From contig NZ_MPSZ01000001.1 of assembly GCF_001939065.1 (NCBI RefSeq), positions 1,178,001 through 1,242,000 of the forward strand: DNA of 64,000 bases. The letters run 5' to 3'. The DNA is from Exiguobacterium indicum HHS 31. GTDB taxonomy: Bacteria > Bacillota > Bacilli > Exiguobacteriales > Exiguobacteriaceae. The position numbers and the translations under genes were made by a program. This document shows positions 40,191 through 49,424 of the stretch, piece by piece; position 1 is the stretch's first letter, and every line of letters starts with the position of its first letter. Below the pieces are notes generated by a model. The model was not told where the DNA came from, did no database searches, and saw only the letters and a list, made by a program, of their open reading frames with translations.

Positions 40191-41310
40191 CTTCTTCCTC
40201 CTCTCGCTCTTCTTCTTGCTGATGTGAAGAAGATTCCTGTTTTTCCTGTTCACGTCGTTCTGAAGAGAATCCTTGTTCAAATTCTCTTGCAGCAGTCGCA
40301 ATGATACCTGTTTCGATTTTCACAACCGGACTCTGTTGATGTAGTGTCGTATGTAGTTTTCCGAGTTGTTGTTCGATCAATTGCTTCGTTTGCTCATTCG
40401 CCATGAAAAGCTTAATCGTAAGTTCATTTCCTTTTCGATCTACTTGAACGACTAGTTCGCCTAACTGTTCAGGATATAAACGAATAGAGATTTTTGAAGA
40501 ACCATCTTTACCGTTTATAAAAGGTGCTTGCTTTAACGCCGCTTCGATTCGATTCATGATTTGCTCATCGACCGGTAAAAATGGAACTGTGCGATTCACG
40601 CTATTGAAAAGGAGCGCATGATTCATTCGATTTACACTTACTGCCGGTGCTGCTGTATTCGCTTTAATATCTTGTTCCAGTGCTGAGGAGGGCTCTTGAC
40701 TTTGTTTCTGAATAACATTCACTATTTTATTCTGACCCGTTTCCATGAACTTTTCTTTCGACGACATCAGTTCATTTTTGACGGGTAAAATCAACTTCTC
40801 CATGTTTTCTTCTACTGGAGCCGTTCCAATACTTTGCACGGAATTTACTTCTGGCTTCAATTGCTGATTCTGTTTCTGTAATACATTTCCGATTAACGCA
40901 TTAATTTGAGCGGGAGTGATGGATGATTGATCGAGTAGCTGAACAGCAGATTCGATATTTCCTTCTTGAATCGCCTTTAAAATCTGAACAATCTCTCGAT
41001 GCTTCACCGAATGAATTGGAAGGCTACTGACCTCAGGTTGCTCCAGCACTTCTAAAATCATTTCTGGATGATCCATAAGCGACTGGATATTTTGAAGCAA
41101 TACAGCCTTTTCAGATTTTCCATCTACATCTACACGTTCCAAATCTTTTAGTGATACATCCGGTATTCCTTGATTTACAGTCAACTCATTGCTCGTTAGA
41201 AATTGTAAAAGTGTCGCAAACTTACCTGTTGCATCTGTTGCGTTCCCCATCTCATCGGTACCTATCGCTGTTCCTTGTACCGGATTCATTTGAAGATCTG
41301 AAATATTCAT
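40174..41310 (-). CDS. fliK: Flagellar hook-length control protein FliK
   Basis: Ruler that switches export specificity via FlhB. 378 residues: divergent, Gln/Ser/Asn-rich N-terminal ruler region, and a conserved C-terminal FliK domain with '[29 protein letters not shown]' (about 275-305). The end is a very acidic, Glu-rich tail. It follows the MotE-like gene and overlaps flgD. Confidence 0.92.
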   Translation of the reverse strand: MNISDLQMNPVQGTAIGTDEMGNATDATGKFATLLQFLTSNELTVNQGIPDVSLKDLERVDVDGKSEKAVLLQNIQSLMDHPEMILEVLEQPEVSSLPIHSVKHREIVQILKAIQEGNIESAVQLLDQSSITPAQINALIGNVLQKQNQQLKPEVNSVQSIGTAPVEENMEKLILPVKNELMSSKEKFMETGQNKIVNVIQKQSQEPSSALEQDIKANTAAPAVSVNRMNHALLFNSVNRTVPFLPVDEQIMNRIEAALKQAPFINGKDGSSKISIRLYPEQLGELVVQVDRKGNELTIKLFMANEQTKQLIEQQLGKLHTTLHQQSPVVKIETGIIATAAREFEQGFSSERREQEKQESSSHQQEEEREEEEDDGRD

Positions 41311-41320
41311 GATCTCACCT

Positions 41321-41872
41321 CTATTCCGAAGCTAATAATTGAGTTAATGCTGCTGCTTTTTTGGCATCCATTTTGGCAATGATTGCAGCTTGCTGTTCTG
41401 CATCGATGTTTTCAATGATCGAAACCACTTCAGTTGGGCTGAGTTCATTAAAGATTAACGCCGCTTCTTTAGGTGACATTTCTGCATATACATCAGATAC
41501 TGGTGTTTTCTTAGTTTTCTTCTCACTCGTAGAAGTAGTTGAAGCAGCAGGAGTTGATGCTTTTTTTAACTGATCCCGTTCTGAGATTAGTTTCGTGATT
41601 TCTTGTTCTTTCACTTGCAACGTTTGCTTTTGTTCTTCTTTTTCATTGCGTAATTTCTTAATTTCGTTGTTTGCTACTTTTAAACGTTTGACCAACTCTT
41701 GGTCATTAGAGGTAGCAGTAGATTTTGCTGTTTTTTCTGTATCGAACGGTAAAGATAATAATGGTCTTCCGTTCGCATAATTCAACACGAAGTATGCTGT
41801 CAGCAAGATGATGATAAACGGGATGATCACTAATGGTAATATCCACTGCTTTGACGTCTTTTGTTCACTCAT
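41321..41872 (-). CDS. ylxF: MotE/YlxF-like membrane coiled-coil protein
   Basis: 183 residues: one N-terminal TM (about 11-30), a long coiled coil (about 60-105), a Thr/Ser linker and a C-terminal MgtE-N-like repeat module 'MSPKEAALIFNELSPTEVVSIIENIDAEQQAAIIAKM'. Resembles the MotE/YlxF family encoded in motility operons between fliJ and fliK. Exact role in Bacillus-type motors is unclear. Overlaps fliJ by 4 bp. Confidence 0.85.
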   Translation of the reverse strand: MSEQKTSKQWILPLVIIPFIIILLTAYFVLNYANGRPLLSLPFDTEKTAKSTATSNDQELVKRLKVANNEIKKLRNEKEEQKQTLQVKEQEITKLISERDQLKKASTPAASTTSTSEKKTKKTPVSDVYAEMSPKEAALIFNELSPTEVVSIIENIDAEQQAAIIAKMDAKKAAALTQLLASE

Positions 41873-42303
41873 ATCGTTTGACCTCTTTTAAAATGTAGAA
41901 GAGATAGCTCATCTAGTTGATTTTGTTCTACTATTGCAAGTTCTCGCCGTACTTCAATAAAATGATTTTCTTGTAGTTTGGTGAATTTTTTCTCTTCGAT
42001 CATGGCTTCTTTTAATGCCAATTGCGCTTTTTCATAAACGTTCTTAGCTTGCGTGACGAACAACTGTTGTCTCTCGATTTGTTGCTTCACTACATCCCTG
42101 GCTCTTTCACGATATTGTGAATCAACCAACTCAATCCGTCCGATTTGATCCTGTTCTTTCAAAAACGTTTCGTACCGGACTAACAGTTGATACAGCTTCT
42201 GCATTTCCTCTTCATAACGCATCTTTTTTTCAGCTGTTTCTTTTGAGACTCGATCCTTTTCCGCTTCAGCGAGCGGAATGATTCGTTCATATATCGTTCG
42301 CAT
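41869..42303 (-). CDS. fliJ: Flagellar export chaperone/stalk protein FliJ
   Basis: 144 residues, almost entirely alpha-helical coiled coil, Glu/Gln/Lys-rich, as expected for FliJ, which sits in the FliI ring like the gamma subunit in F1-ATPase. Identification rests on the fold type and its position directly after fliI. Confidence 0.85.
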   Translation of the reverse strand: MRTIYERIIPLAEAEKDRVSKETAEKKMRYEEEMQKLYQLLVRYETFLKEQDQIGRIELVDSQYRERARDVVKQQIERQQLFVTQAKNVYEKAQLALKEAMIEEKKFTKLQENHFIEVRRELAIVEQNQLDELSLLHFKRGQTI

Positions 42304-42314
42304 GTCCGCTCCCC

Positions 42315-43628
42315 TTATGGAATAATCTGAAATAGTCTTTCAATTGCGGCATCTAAGTCACTCACTTCATGGACAGACTGTTTTAGAAATTCGATGAGTT
42401 GTGGATAGATTTGAATGGCCCGATCGATTTCTGGATTTGTTCCGCTTTTATACGCTCCAATGTTAATCAAATCTTCCGCATCTAAATAAGTAGAGAGAAG
42501 CTGACGAAAAACGATGGCCTTTTGTTTATGCTCTTCTGAAGTGATTTGATTCATGACACGACTGATGGAGCGTAATACATGAATCGCAGGATATTGTCCT
42601 TTGTTCGCTAAATTCCGATCCAGTACAAAGTGACCATCCAAAATTCCGCGTACAGCATCTGCAATCGGTTCATTCATATCATCCCCATCAACCAAGACGG
42701 TATAGAATGCTGTGATCGAGCCTTTTTCAGTCTTACCGCTTCGCTCCAAAAGTTGTGGGAGTAGCGCAAAGACACTTGGTGTATATCCTTTTGAAGCGGG
42801 AGGTTCACCTGTTGCTAGTCCGATTTCACGTTGTGCCATTGCAAATCGTGTAACGGAGTCCATCATCAGGACGACATTTTTCCCTTGATCCCGAAAGTAC
42901 TCAGCAATCGCTGTTGCAGTGTAAGCACCTTTAAGTCGTACAAGGGGCGATTGATCACTCGTTGCTACAACGATGATCGACCGACTCATTCCTTCCTCAC
43001 CTAACTCCGCTTCGATAAACTCTTTGACTTCACGTCCACGCTCTCCAATTAAAGCAATCACGTTGATATCCGCTGTTGACCGTTTCGCAATCATTCCTAA
43101 AAGTGTGGACTTTCCGACGCCTGATCCTGCAAATAACCCAACACGCTGTCCTTCACCTACTGTTAATAACGTATCAATTGCTCGTATCCCAGTTGAGAGT
43201 ACTTCGCTAATACGTGGGCGACTAAGCGGACTTGGTGGCTTTCTAACAATGGATGTTGTTTTTAAATGCTCTAGGTTTTCACCGTCTAATGGTCTGCCTA
43301 GTCCATCTAACACTTGACCTATCAACTCTTCGCCTACAGGAACGTGTAACGGTTTACCTGAAGCAACAACGATGGATCCTGGAGCGATTGCTGTCGTTTC
43401 ACCATAAGGCATAAGTAGAACATGCCCCTCTTTAAAGCCAACGACCTCTGCTTCAATTTCATGGTGTGCGTTCAATTGAATAAAACAGCGCTCTCCAATT
43501 GATACAGCAGTAGGTCCTCTCGATTCGATCATCAAACCAATAACTTGGACTACTTTACCTGAATGTCGAAGCAGATCATCAAATTTAATGTCTTGAATCG
43601 CTTCTTGCAAATGTTGAACTTTATACAT
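42315..43628 (-). CDS. fliI: Flagellum-specific ATPase FliI
   Basis: Export ATPase related to F1-beta. 437 residues. Walker A 'GLFAGSGVGKSTLLGMI' (about 165-181), Walker B 'NVVLMMDSVTRFAMAQREIG', and the family sequence 'ALIGERGREVKEFIE'. The start overlaps fliH by a few bases. Confidence 0.97.
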   Translation of the reverse strand: MYKVQHLQEAIQDIKFDDLLRHSGKVVQVIGLMIESRGPTAVSIGERCFIQLNAHHEIEAEVVGFKEGHVLLMPYGETTAIAPGSIVVASGKPLHVPVGEELIGQVLDGLGRPLDGENLEHLKTTSIVRKPPSPLSRPRISEVLSTGIRAIDTLLTVGEGQRVGLFAGSGVGKSTLLGMIAKRSTADINVIALIGERGREVKEFIEAELGEEGMSRSIIVVATSDQSPLVRLKGAYTATAIAEYFRDQGKNVVLMMDSVTRFAMAQREIGLATGEPPASKGYTPSVFALLPQLLERSGKTEKGSITAFYTVLVDGDDMNEPIADAVRGILDGHFVLDRNLANKGQYPAIHVLRSISRVMNQITSEEHKQKAIVFRQLLSTYLDAEDLINIGAYKSGTNPEIDRAIQIYPQLIEFLKQSVHEVSDLDAAIERLFQIIP

Positions 43629-44355
43629 CCGTCAACACCTCAAAAATCTTTTTCTCAAGATGTTTAAAACTGGAGTGTAACCCACCCGTAATCGCTCCAT
43701 TTTCAGAATCGATTCTAAAATCACGTGGTGACAATTCTGGATCTAACCGGAGTTGGACACTGACTGTCGCTCCGAGAATAGATTGAATCTTATCTTCCAT
43801 CATGACTAAGCGTTCAAAATCTTGAGGCGATGCATAGACAAATAATTTCTCGCGATCTCTAAACTGAATCAATAGTTTATGAATCATCTTATACAATGTC
43901 TCTTCATCAGAATCTAATAGATTTTCTAGAAATAAATGCGTCGTTTGAAGAGCAGCTACACATAGATCATGTTCCATCATCATAAGTTTCTCTTGAAAAC
44001 GTTGCTCTAATTTCTCACTTAACGCATTTAAGTCAGACATTGCCTTATCATATGTTGCGAAGCCGCTTGATTGTCCTTCAACAAACCCTGCTTCATACCC
44101 TTGCAGCGTTGCCGCCTCGAGCGTTCTTAATTTTTCTTCTTCCAATTGCGCTAGTCTTGATTCGTGTTCTTCCATCAAACGCTTTTCTAAAAGTGTCAAT
44201 TGATTCTGACGTTCTAACCATTCTTCTTCATAGGAAATCGTAACGAGATTACTTTCATGATCAACGTTTTCAGACGATGCTACTGGCTGATGAATCAAAC
44301 GCTGCGATTTAGACAAGACACTCTGCCGTTTAATGACGTTAGACAACGATATCAT
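43621..44355 (-). CDS. fliH: Flagellar export regulator FliH
   Basis: Binds and regulates FliI and tethers it to the C-ring. About 244 residues: long central coiled coil with Glu-rich heptads (about 50-110) followed by a V-ATPase-E-like C-terminal domain. The start overlaps the last codons of fliG; ATG 44355 lies very close to GGAGGAG, and TTG 44346 is an alternative with better spacing. Call from coiled-coil structure and gene order fliG-fliH-fliI. Confidence 0.88.
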   Translation of the reverse strand: MISLSNVIKRQSVLSKSQRLIHQPVASSENVDHESNLVTISYEEEWLERQNQLTLLEKRLMEEHESRLAQLEEEKLRTLEAATLQGYEAGFVEGQSSGFATYDKAMSDLNALSEKLEQRFQEKLMMMEHDLCVAALQTTHLFLENLLDSDEETLYKMIHKLLIQFRDREKLFVYASPQDFERLVMMEDKIQSILGATVSVQLRLDPELSPRDFRIDSENGAITGGLHSSFKHLEKKIFEVLTDV

Positions 44356-45346
44356 CTCCTCCACCGCGTGCGACGACGATCTCACCCATATCTTCTAAAC
44401 GACGAATGATACCGACAATTCGACTTTGTGCTTCTTCGACATCGCGTAATCGAACAGGACCCATGAACTCCATATCTTCTTTGAACGACTCGACCATCCG
44501 CTGAGACATATTTCGATACACCATGTCTTTGACGTCATCAGATGATACTTTCAATGCTAAAAGAAGATCCTCATTTGAAACTTCACGAATGATACGTTGA
44601 ATTGCACGTGCATCCAATGTGACAATATCCTCAAATACGAACATCCGCTTTTTAATTTCCTCAGCGAGTTCAGGATCTTGAATTTCAAGCGTATCCAAAA
44701 TCGTTCGTTCTGTCGTTCGGTCAACACCATTCAACACTTGAACCACTGCTTCAATCCCGCCTGACTGAGCATAGTCTTGCATTCCTGCTTGAGACAGGTT
44801 ACGTTCTAAAATCAACTCAACTTCACTAATGATTTCCGGATTCATTCGATCCATCGTAGCAATTCGTCTCGCTACATCCGACTGTGCCTCTGCCGGAAGC
44901 TCAGAAAGGATTTGTCCTGACTTCGCTGGATCCAAATGAGCAAGGACTAGAGCAATCGTTTGCGGATGTTCATTTTGAATAAAATTCAATAATTGTTTTG
45001 AATCTGCTTTTCGTGCAAACTCGAAAGGACGTACTTGAAGTGTTGATGTGAGGCGATGAATCAATTCCATCGCCTTTTCTTCACCAACAGCTTTTTCTAA
45101 TACGGATTTCGCAAAACCGATACCACCTTGCGTGATATAGTTCTGTGCCATTGCTAAATCATGAAATTCATCCAGAACACCTGCTTTATCTTCAGGGTCA
45201 ATTCGTTTCATGCTTGAGATTTGTAACGTCAACCATTCCATCTCTTCTTCACTTAGATGCTTATATACGTTCGCCGCGACTTCTGGACCTAATGAAATCA
45301 TTAGGACGGCAGCCTTTTCACGACTATTCATCTCTAATTTCTTCAT
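44339..45346 (-). CDS. fliG: Flagellar motor switch protein FliG
   Basis: C-ring protein that contacts stators. 335 residues. N-terminal FliF-binding domain 'REKAAVLMISLGPEVAANVYKHL', middle 'EHPQTIALVLAHLDPAKSGQIL' motif for FliM binding, and the C-terminal torque helix with charged residues around 'LDARAIQRIIREVSNEDLLLALK'. Four bp after fliF. Confidence 0.97.
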   Translation of the reverse strand: MKKLEMNSREKAAVLMISLGPEVAANVYKHLSEEEMEWLTLQISSMKRIDPEDKAGVLDEFHDLAMAQNYITQGGIGFAKSVLEKAVGEEKAMELIHRLTSTLQVRPFEFARKADSKQLLNFIQNEHPQTIALVLAHLDPAKSGQILSELPAEAQSDVARRIATMDRMNPEIISEVELILERNLSQAGMQDYAQSGGIEAVVQVLNGVDRTTERTILDTLEIQDPELAEEIKKRMFVFEDIVTLDARAIQRIIREVSNEDLLLALKVSSDDVKDMVYRNMSQRMVESFKEDMEFMGPVRLRDVEEAQSRIVGIIRRLEDMGEIVVARGGGDDIVV

Positions 45347-45350
45347 AGGA

Positions 45351-46922
45351 TCAATCCTCCGCTAACCAAGTTCTAAGCAGTTTTGCAAATTCGTCTGGAT
45401 TTGACGCTGCTAATTTTTCTAGTTGTTTTCGTTTTTGTGCTTCATTGCTATTATCTTCAGTCGATAACTCAGGAATTTCTGTTTCAATCGGTGTCCATTC
45501 CTCTAAGCTTTCCTCTTCTTCTTTTTTACGTTTACGAACCATGAAGAAAATCATGCCTATGATGACTAAAGCTGCTGCACCTAATGCAAACCAAACCCAC
45601 ATCGGAATTGTTTCTGAAGTAGCGGTCTGTTTAGTTGTCGTGTTAGCAAATGGTCGAGACATGACAACTACTTTATTTGTCAGTTCCGCATCTGTTAACG
45701 TCGTTTTAGCATCTTGTTTTGTAATGGACGTACGAATGATAGAATACATCATCGTCTGTAAGTCCGTTTGTAACTGCGGATCAATTTGTGTCTGACCCTT
45801 TGGTGGTTCTACTATGATTTGAATACCTAAGTCACGAATTTCATATGGTGCCCCAGAAATCTGTTTCGTGATTCGATTTACTTCATAGTTAATAATATCG
45901 TGTGTTTTTTCACTCGTATCTCCAGCTTCACCATTTCCTGTCGGGAAATTGATTGTTTCATTTTCGCCAGTCCCAGCAGTTCCCTGATTCGCTGCACCTG
46001 TGTATGCTTCAGCTACTTTTTCAGCAGATGTGACGATTCCTTCGATTTTATCTGGATCTACTGGTTCTACTAATTTTTGTTCTTCCTGACGTTTCGTAAC
46101 ATCTACGTCCGCCGTGACCGATACGAGTGCTTTTTGCGGTCCAAGAACAACGGAAAGCATTTGTTGGATCTGTTTCCGTAAATCGTTCTCTGTTGCTTTT
46201 TTAAGCGCCATCGGATCTGTTCCACCTGCTGTCTGCGTCGCATTGCCCGGTTCATAGTACGTGAAGTACTGATCCATGATCGTAATGTTTTCTTCTTTAA
46301 GATTTGGAATACTTTTAGCGATCAAATGATACAGACCTTGAACCGTTTGATTATTCAAGTTACTACCTGCGCTAGAGGTCAATACGACCGATACTGTTGA
46401 AGATTCTTTCTCATCCGATAAAAAGACACTCTTTTCTGGGAGCGTAATCATGACTTTAGCTGACTCGATTCCATTGACTTGTGTAATCAAGTTTTCGAGT
46501 TCCGTCTGCATCGTGTCGCGTTCCAAGATGTTCATTTCTTTATCCGTCGTTCCGAAACCCGCGTTTTCACTAAAGAAGGAATAATCAATTTGACCAGACT
46601 TTGGAATACCAGCTGTTGCTAATTCGACTTTCAAATTCTCAACATTCGCCTCTGGAACAAGAATGGTCACGCCATTAGCTTCACTAACAACTTCAGACTG
46701 AATACCGTCCTCGTTTAGTTTTTCCGTCACTTGTCCGGCTTCTTGTGGTGATAATTTTGAATAAAGGGGTGTCATCGTTGGTTTAGATAACCAGAGAATA
46801 GCGACGATCAACGCTGCTAAAACGACGATAATACTTCCAAGAATCATCGCCTTTTTAGCGAGTGACCATGATTTCCACGTTGTATTAATGGTGTTCCATC
46901 TTGCTTTTAATCCTTCGTTCAT
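45351..46922 (-). CDS. fliF: Flagellar MS-ring protein FliF
   Basis: Foundation of the basal body and first-assembled ring. 523 residues: TM near the N-terminus (about 25-46), two ring-building modules ('LYSKLSPQEAGQVTEKLNEDGIQSEV', 'MITLPEKSVF'), a Thr/Asn/Gly-rich region (about 300-345), a second TM (about 442-462) and a cytoplasmic C-terminus that binds FliG ('EQLEKLAASNPDEFAKLLRTWLAED' type end). Confidence 0.96.
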   Translation of the reverse strand: MNEGLKARWNTINTTWKSWSLAKKAMILGSIIVVLAALIVAILWLSKPTMTPLYSKLSPQEAGQVTEKLNEDGIQSEVVSEANGVTILVPEANVENLKVELATAGIPKSGQIDYSFFSENAGFGTTDKEMNILERDTMQTELENLITQVNGIESAKVMITLPEKSVFLSDEKESSTVSVVLTSSAGSNLNNQTVQGLYHLIAKSIPNLKEENITIMDQYFTYYEPGNATQTAGGTDPMALKKATENDLRKQIQQMLSVVLGPQKALVSVTADVDVTKRQEEQKLVEPVDPDKIEGIVTSAEKVAEAYTGAANQGTAGTGENETINFPTGNGEAGDTSEKTHDIINYEVNRITKQISGAPYEIRDLGIQIIVEPPKGQTQIDPQLQTDLQTMMYSIIRTSITKQDAKTTLTDAELTNKVVVMSRPFANTTTKQTATSETIPMWVWFALGAAALVIIGMIFFMVRKRKKEEEESLEEWTPIETEIPELSTEDNSNEAQKRKQLEKLAASNPDEFAKLLRTWLAED

Positions 46923-46950
46923 TCAACATCTCCCACGCTTTCCTTAACAT

Positions 46951-47244
46951 TCACAGTTGCATACGCATCATTTCTTGGTATGCTTCGATGCCCTTATTAC
47001 GGACCTCAATGGCGAGTTGCATAGAGAGAGATGCTTCTTCTGTTTTAATCATAATATTATGTAGATCTGTTGACTTTCCCGTCGCCAAATCTACTCGTGC
47101 TTGAGATGAAGCGCTTTGTGTCGCATTTAATCCATTCATTGCTTGACTTAACACTTCGCTAAAGTCACTTGGTGTTGTTTTAGGAGTCATTTGATTTTGA
47201 AGAATGGGTTGTAATCCCTGAATTGCTTGAATTGCCATGGTCAT
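46951..47244 (-). CDS. fliE: Hook-basal body protein FliE
   Basis: 97 residues; joins the MS ring and rod. The C-terminal helix 'SLSMQLAIEVRNKGIEAYQEMMRMQL' is the family signature. ATG 47244 is preferred over the ATG two codons later because of its spacing from AAGGG. Lies between flgC and fliF. Confidence 0.93.
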   Translation of the reverse strand: MTMAIQAIQGLQPILQNQMTPKTTPSDFSEVLSQAMNGLNATQSASSQARVDLATGKSTDLHNIMIKTEEASLSMQLAIEVRNKGIEAYQEMMRMQL

Positions 47245-47261
47245 TCATCATCCCTTCATTC

Positions 47262-47660
47262 TTACTTACCGATCTCCATCGCTTTAACAAGCATTGCTTT
47301 CGTCGCGTTAAGAGCTGTCACGTTTGCTTCATAAGATCGTGTCGCGCCCATCATATCGACCATTTCTTTTAAAATGTCGACATTCGGCATTTTGACGTAT
47401 CCAAGCTCGTCTGCATCCGGATGACTTGGGTTGTATTCTAATTTAAAAGGCTCTTCATCTTTTCGAAGTTCGCTAACCGTTACACCGTTAGCCGTTTCCT
47501 TAAGCACTGCTAATTTACGAGCGTAGGGTTGCCATTGACCATCTACAAGTTCTCCCCGTGTCGTTTGAGCATTTGCAATATTTGCTGAAACCGTATCAAG
47601 CCGGAGACGTTGTGCAGTTAACCCTGATGCAGAAGTATGAAATCCACCGAACATACTCAC
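47262..47660 (-). CDS. flgC: Flagellar proximal rod protein FlgC
   Basis: 132 residues. Opening 'FHTSASGLTAQRLRLDTVSANIANAQTT' and ending 'GYVKMPNVDILKEMVDMMGATRSYEANVTALNATKAMLVKAMEIGK' type helix are the rod-protein ends that form the coiled coil. Second gene of the operon. Confidence 0.96.
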   Translation of the reverse strand: MSMFGGFHTSASGLTAQRLRLDTVSANIANAQTTRGELVDGQWQPYARKLAVLKETANGVTVSELRKDEEPFKLEYNPSHPDADELGYVKMPNVDILKEMVDMMGATRSYEANVTALNATKAMLVKAMEIGK

Positions 47661-47662
47661 TT

Positions 47663-48025
47663 TTATCTGCCTCCTCTAATTACTGATTGGATTCCTGAAA
47701 ATTTCCGATTCAGCTGTTCTACTAATGCCTCATACTCGATTTGATTGCGTGATAATTCAGACATCTCAAAATCAATATCGACACCATTTCCATCGTTACG
47801 CATAGAAGTCGATTGCTCAACGATCGAACCTTGCGCATCAATTTGAGCATGACGCTTTAGACTCATTTTCATTTGAGAGTCTAGTACATCCGAAAACACT
47901 AAACGTTGTGCTTTGTATCCAGGTGTATCAACATTCGCAATATTTTTAGATATTACTTTTTGAGAATCTACAGTACGATTGACTGCTTTAGTGAGTAAAG
48001 AATAATCGGAACCTAACCAATCCAT
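47663..48025 (-). CDS. flgB: Flagellar proximal rod protein FlgB
   Basis: First gene of the fla/che operon. 120 residues with the rod motif 'QKVISKNIANVDTPGYKAQRLVF' and a C-terminal 'EMSELSRNQIEYEALVEQLNRKF'. SD GGAGGGCGG precedes ATG 48025. The next gene upstream, codY, is about 600 bp away, with regulatory-looking sequence in between. Confidence 0.95.
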   Translation of the reverse strand: MDWLGSDYSLLTKAVNRTVDSQKVISKNIANVDTPGYKAQRLVFSDVLDSQMKMSLKRHAQIDAQGSIVEQSTSMRNDGNGVDIDFEMSELSRNQIEYEALVEQLNRKFSGIQSVIRGGR

Positions 48026-48142
48026 TTATCCGCCCTCCATGTATGAATAGTTTGGAATTGAAGAATATTAAAACTAGTAAGTCATCAGTAACATATCTGA
48101 AATAATTGAAACAAATAGGTCAATGTTTGAAAAGGATAAATT

Positions 48143-48187
48143 TTAAAAAAAGGGTAATGAGATGTTCATTTTTCACCTTTAATTACC
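48143..48187 (-). other. Terminator-like hairpin with overlapping 8-codon ORF in fla/che leader
   Basis: On the minus strand GGTAAT (48187-48182) can pair with ATTACC (48158-48153), with an inner GGTG/CATC pairing, and seven U follow. AAAGGTG in the 5' half could serve as SD for ATG AAC ATC TCA TTA CCC TTT TTT TAA, whose codons cover the 3' arm and the U-run. The outer stem is short (6 bp), so function is uncertain. Confidence 0.35.
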
Positions 48188-48267
48188 ATTTTGTTCAAAA
48201 ATGATAAATATTACCTATGCATCTACGAATAGAAAAAAGTTTAATTAATAAAAATGGACTAATTTAT

Positions 48268-48282
48268 GATTTACAGAAAATG
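48268..48282. promoter_or_regulatory. CodY-box-like sequence
   Basis: GATTTACAGAAAATG on the plus strand matches 12 of 15 positions of the CodY consensus AATTTTCWGAAAATT. It lies between codY and flgB, about 46 bp downstream of a TATAAT. CodY is known to repress the fla/che operon in B. subtilis. Direct binding here is inference. Confidence 0.45.
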
Positions 48283-48327
48283 TCTAAACTAAGATTTAAA
48301 ATATTTCATTCATGAGCAACAGAATTG

Positions 48328-48333
48328 ATTATA
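48328..48333 (-). promoter_or_regulatory. Perfect -10 box upstream of flgB, -35 unclear
   Basis: TATAAT preceded by TG on the minus strand, about 300 bp upstream of flgB. No good -35 hexamer is seen at 16-18 bp, so the promoter call is tentative. Confidence 0.35.
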
Positions 48334-48533
48334 CATCTAATACAGAATGAAAAAAACACCAAATTGTAATTTCTTTGAATAAATATAAAAATAGTTCCTT
48401 CTCTTTTAACTTTTTTATCCACCCCTTTTCTTGGTATTTTTCATTGATACTCTACGATAACCATTTAAAGAAGAGTGGATCTGCATTGCTTCTTCTATCA
48501 CCTGATGGATGTTTGTAAGAAATCGTCTTTAAC

Positions 48534-48572
48534 AAAAAAAGCGATTCTTCTCACATTGAAGAAGAATCGCTT
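48534..48572 (-). terminator. Strong intrinsic terminator after codY
   Basis: Perfect 13 bp stem AAGCGATTCTTCT / AGAAGAATCGCTT (48539-48551 with 48560-48572), 8-base loop, then seven U on the minus strand. It ends the xerC-hslVU-codY unit and insulates the motility operon. Confidence 0.95.
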
Positions 48573-48628
48573 ATCTAATACAGACGTTAAAAACGATTAA
48601 CGAAAAATACGCTGTATCTCATTATTTT

Positions 48629-49408
48629 TTAGTTCGATTTAATACGCTCTAACTCATAAAGGAAATTGTCGTTCAAAATTTTAATGTAAGTTCCTTTCAT
48701 TCCAAGTGAACGCGACTCGATGACGCCTGCACTTTCGAGTTTACGCAGTGCGTTGACAATGACAGAACGCGTGATACCGACGCGATCGGCAATCTTGGAA
48801 GCGACGAGTAGTCCTTCATTTCCTTCCAGCTCTTCGAAGATATGTTCAATCGCTTCAAGTTCTGAATAAGACAACGAATTGATCGCCATCTGAACGACCG
48901 CTTTCTTCCGTGCTTTATCTTCCGCCTCATGTGCCTTCTCACGAAGGATTTCCATCCCGACGACTGTCGCACCATACTCTGCAAGCACGAGGTCTTCTTC
49001 GTTGAAGTCTTCCACCATACGACCGAGAACCAGTGTACCAAGGCGTTCGCCACCACCGATGATCGGTACGATCGTCGTTTTCGACGTTTCGAACGTATCA
49101 CGGTTGTCGACTGGGAATGCCGTATGTTCACTATCGATGGCAATGTTTGCTGTCGTTTCCGTGACGTTAAATAATTTTTTCGTGTAATCTTCCGGGAATT
49201 GACGTTCTTCTAAGAAACCACGGACCCGGTCATTTTCGATTTGTTGCTTGATTGCGATACCTAGTAACTTACCGCGCCGACTTACGATGAATGTGTTCGA
49301 TTCCATGACTTCGCTGAGTCGATCAGCCATGACCTTGAAATCAACATGTGTGCTCGCTTCTTGTTGTAACATCGTATTCAGCTTCCGCGTTTTCGCCAAT
49401 AAATTCAT
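48629..49408 (-). CDS. codY: GTP-sensing global regulator CodY
   Basis: Pleiotropic regulator responsive to branched-chain amino acids and GTP. About 259 residues from ATG 49408 (SD GGAGGAAG): N-terminal GAF effector domain ('[16 protein letters not shown]' start) and a C-terminal winged HTH '[42 protein letters not shown]'. Last gene of xerC-hslV-hslU-codY, the same operon as in B. subtilis (codV-clpQ-clpY-codY). Confidence 0.97.
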   Translation of the reverse strand: MNLLAKTRKLNTMLQQEASTHVDFKVMADRLSEVMESNTFIVSRRGKLLGIAIKQQIENDRVRGFLEERQFPEDYTKKLFNVTETTANIAIDSEHTAFPVDNRDTFETSKTTIVPIIGGGERLGTLVLGRMVEDFNEEDLVLAEYGATVVGMEILREKAHEAEDKARKKAVVQMAINSLSYSELEAIEHIFEELEGNEGLLVASKIADRVGITRSVIVNALRKLESAGVIESRSLGMKGTYIKILNDNFLYELERIKSN

Positions 49409-49424
49409 TTTTTCTTCCTCCACT

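Larger units (their letters stand above)
48026..48628 (-). promoter_or_regulatory. AT-rich intergenic region between codY and flgB (fla/che control region)
   Basis: The longest gene-free stretch of the window, clearly more AT-rich than its flanks. In transcription order it holds the codY terminator, a perfect TATAAT at 48333-48328 with no clear -35, a CodY-box-like sequence at 48268-48282, a terminator-like hairpin at 48146-48187 that overlaps an 8-codon ORF, and the flgB SD. I find no convincing SigD promoter (TAAA-N15-GCCGATAT). Confidence 0.6.

Noticed and set aside
48007-48028. SigD-like sequence TAAA-N14-TCCGATTA at the flgB start codon
   Set aside because: Spacing and several -10 bases are off from TAAA-N15-GCCGATAT, and it overlaps the flgB coding start, so a chance match is more likely.
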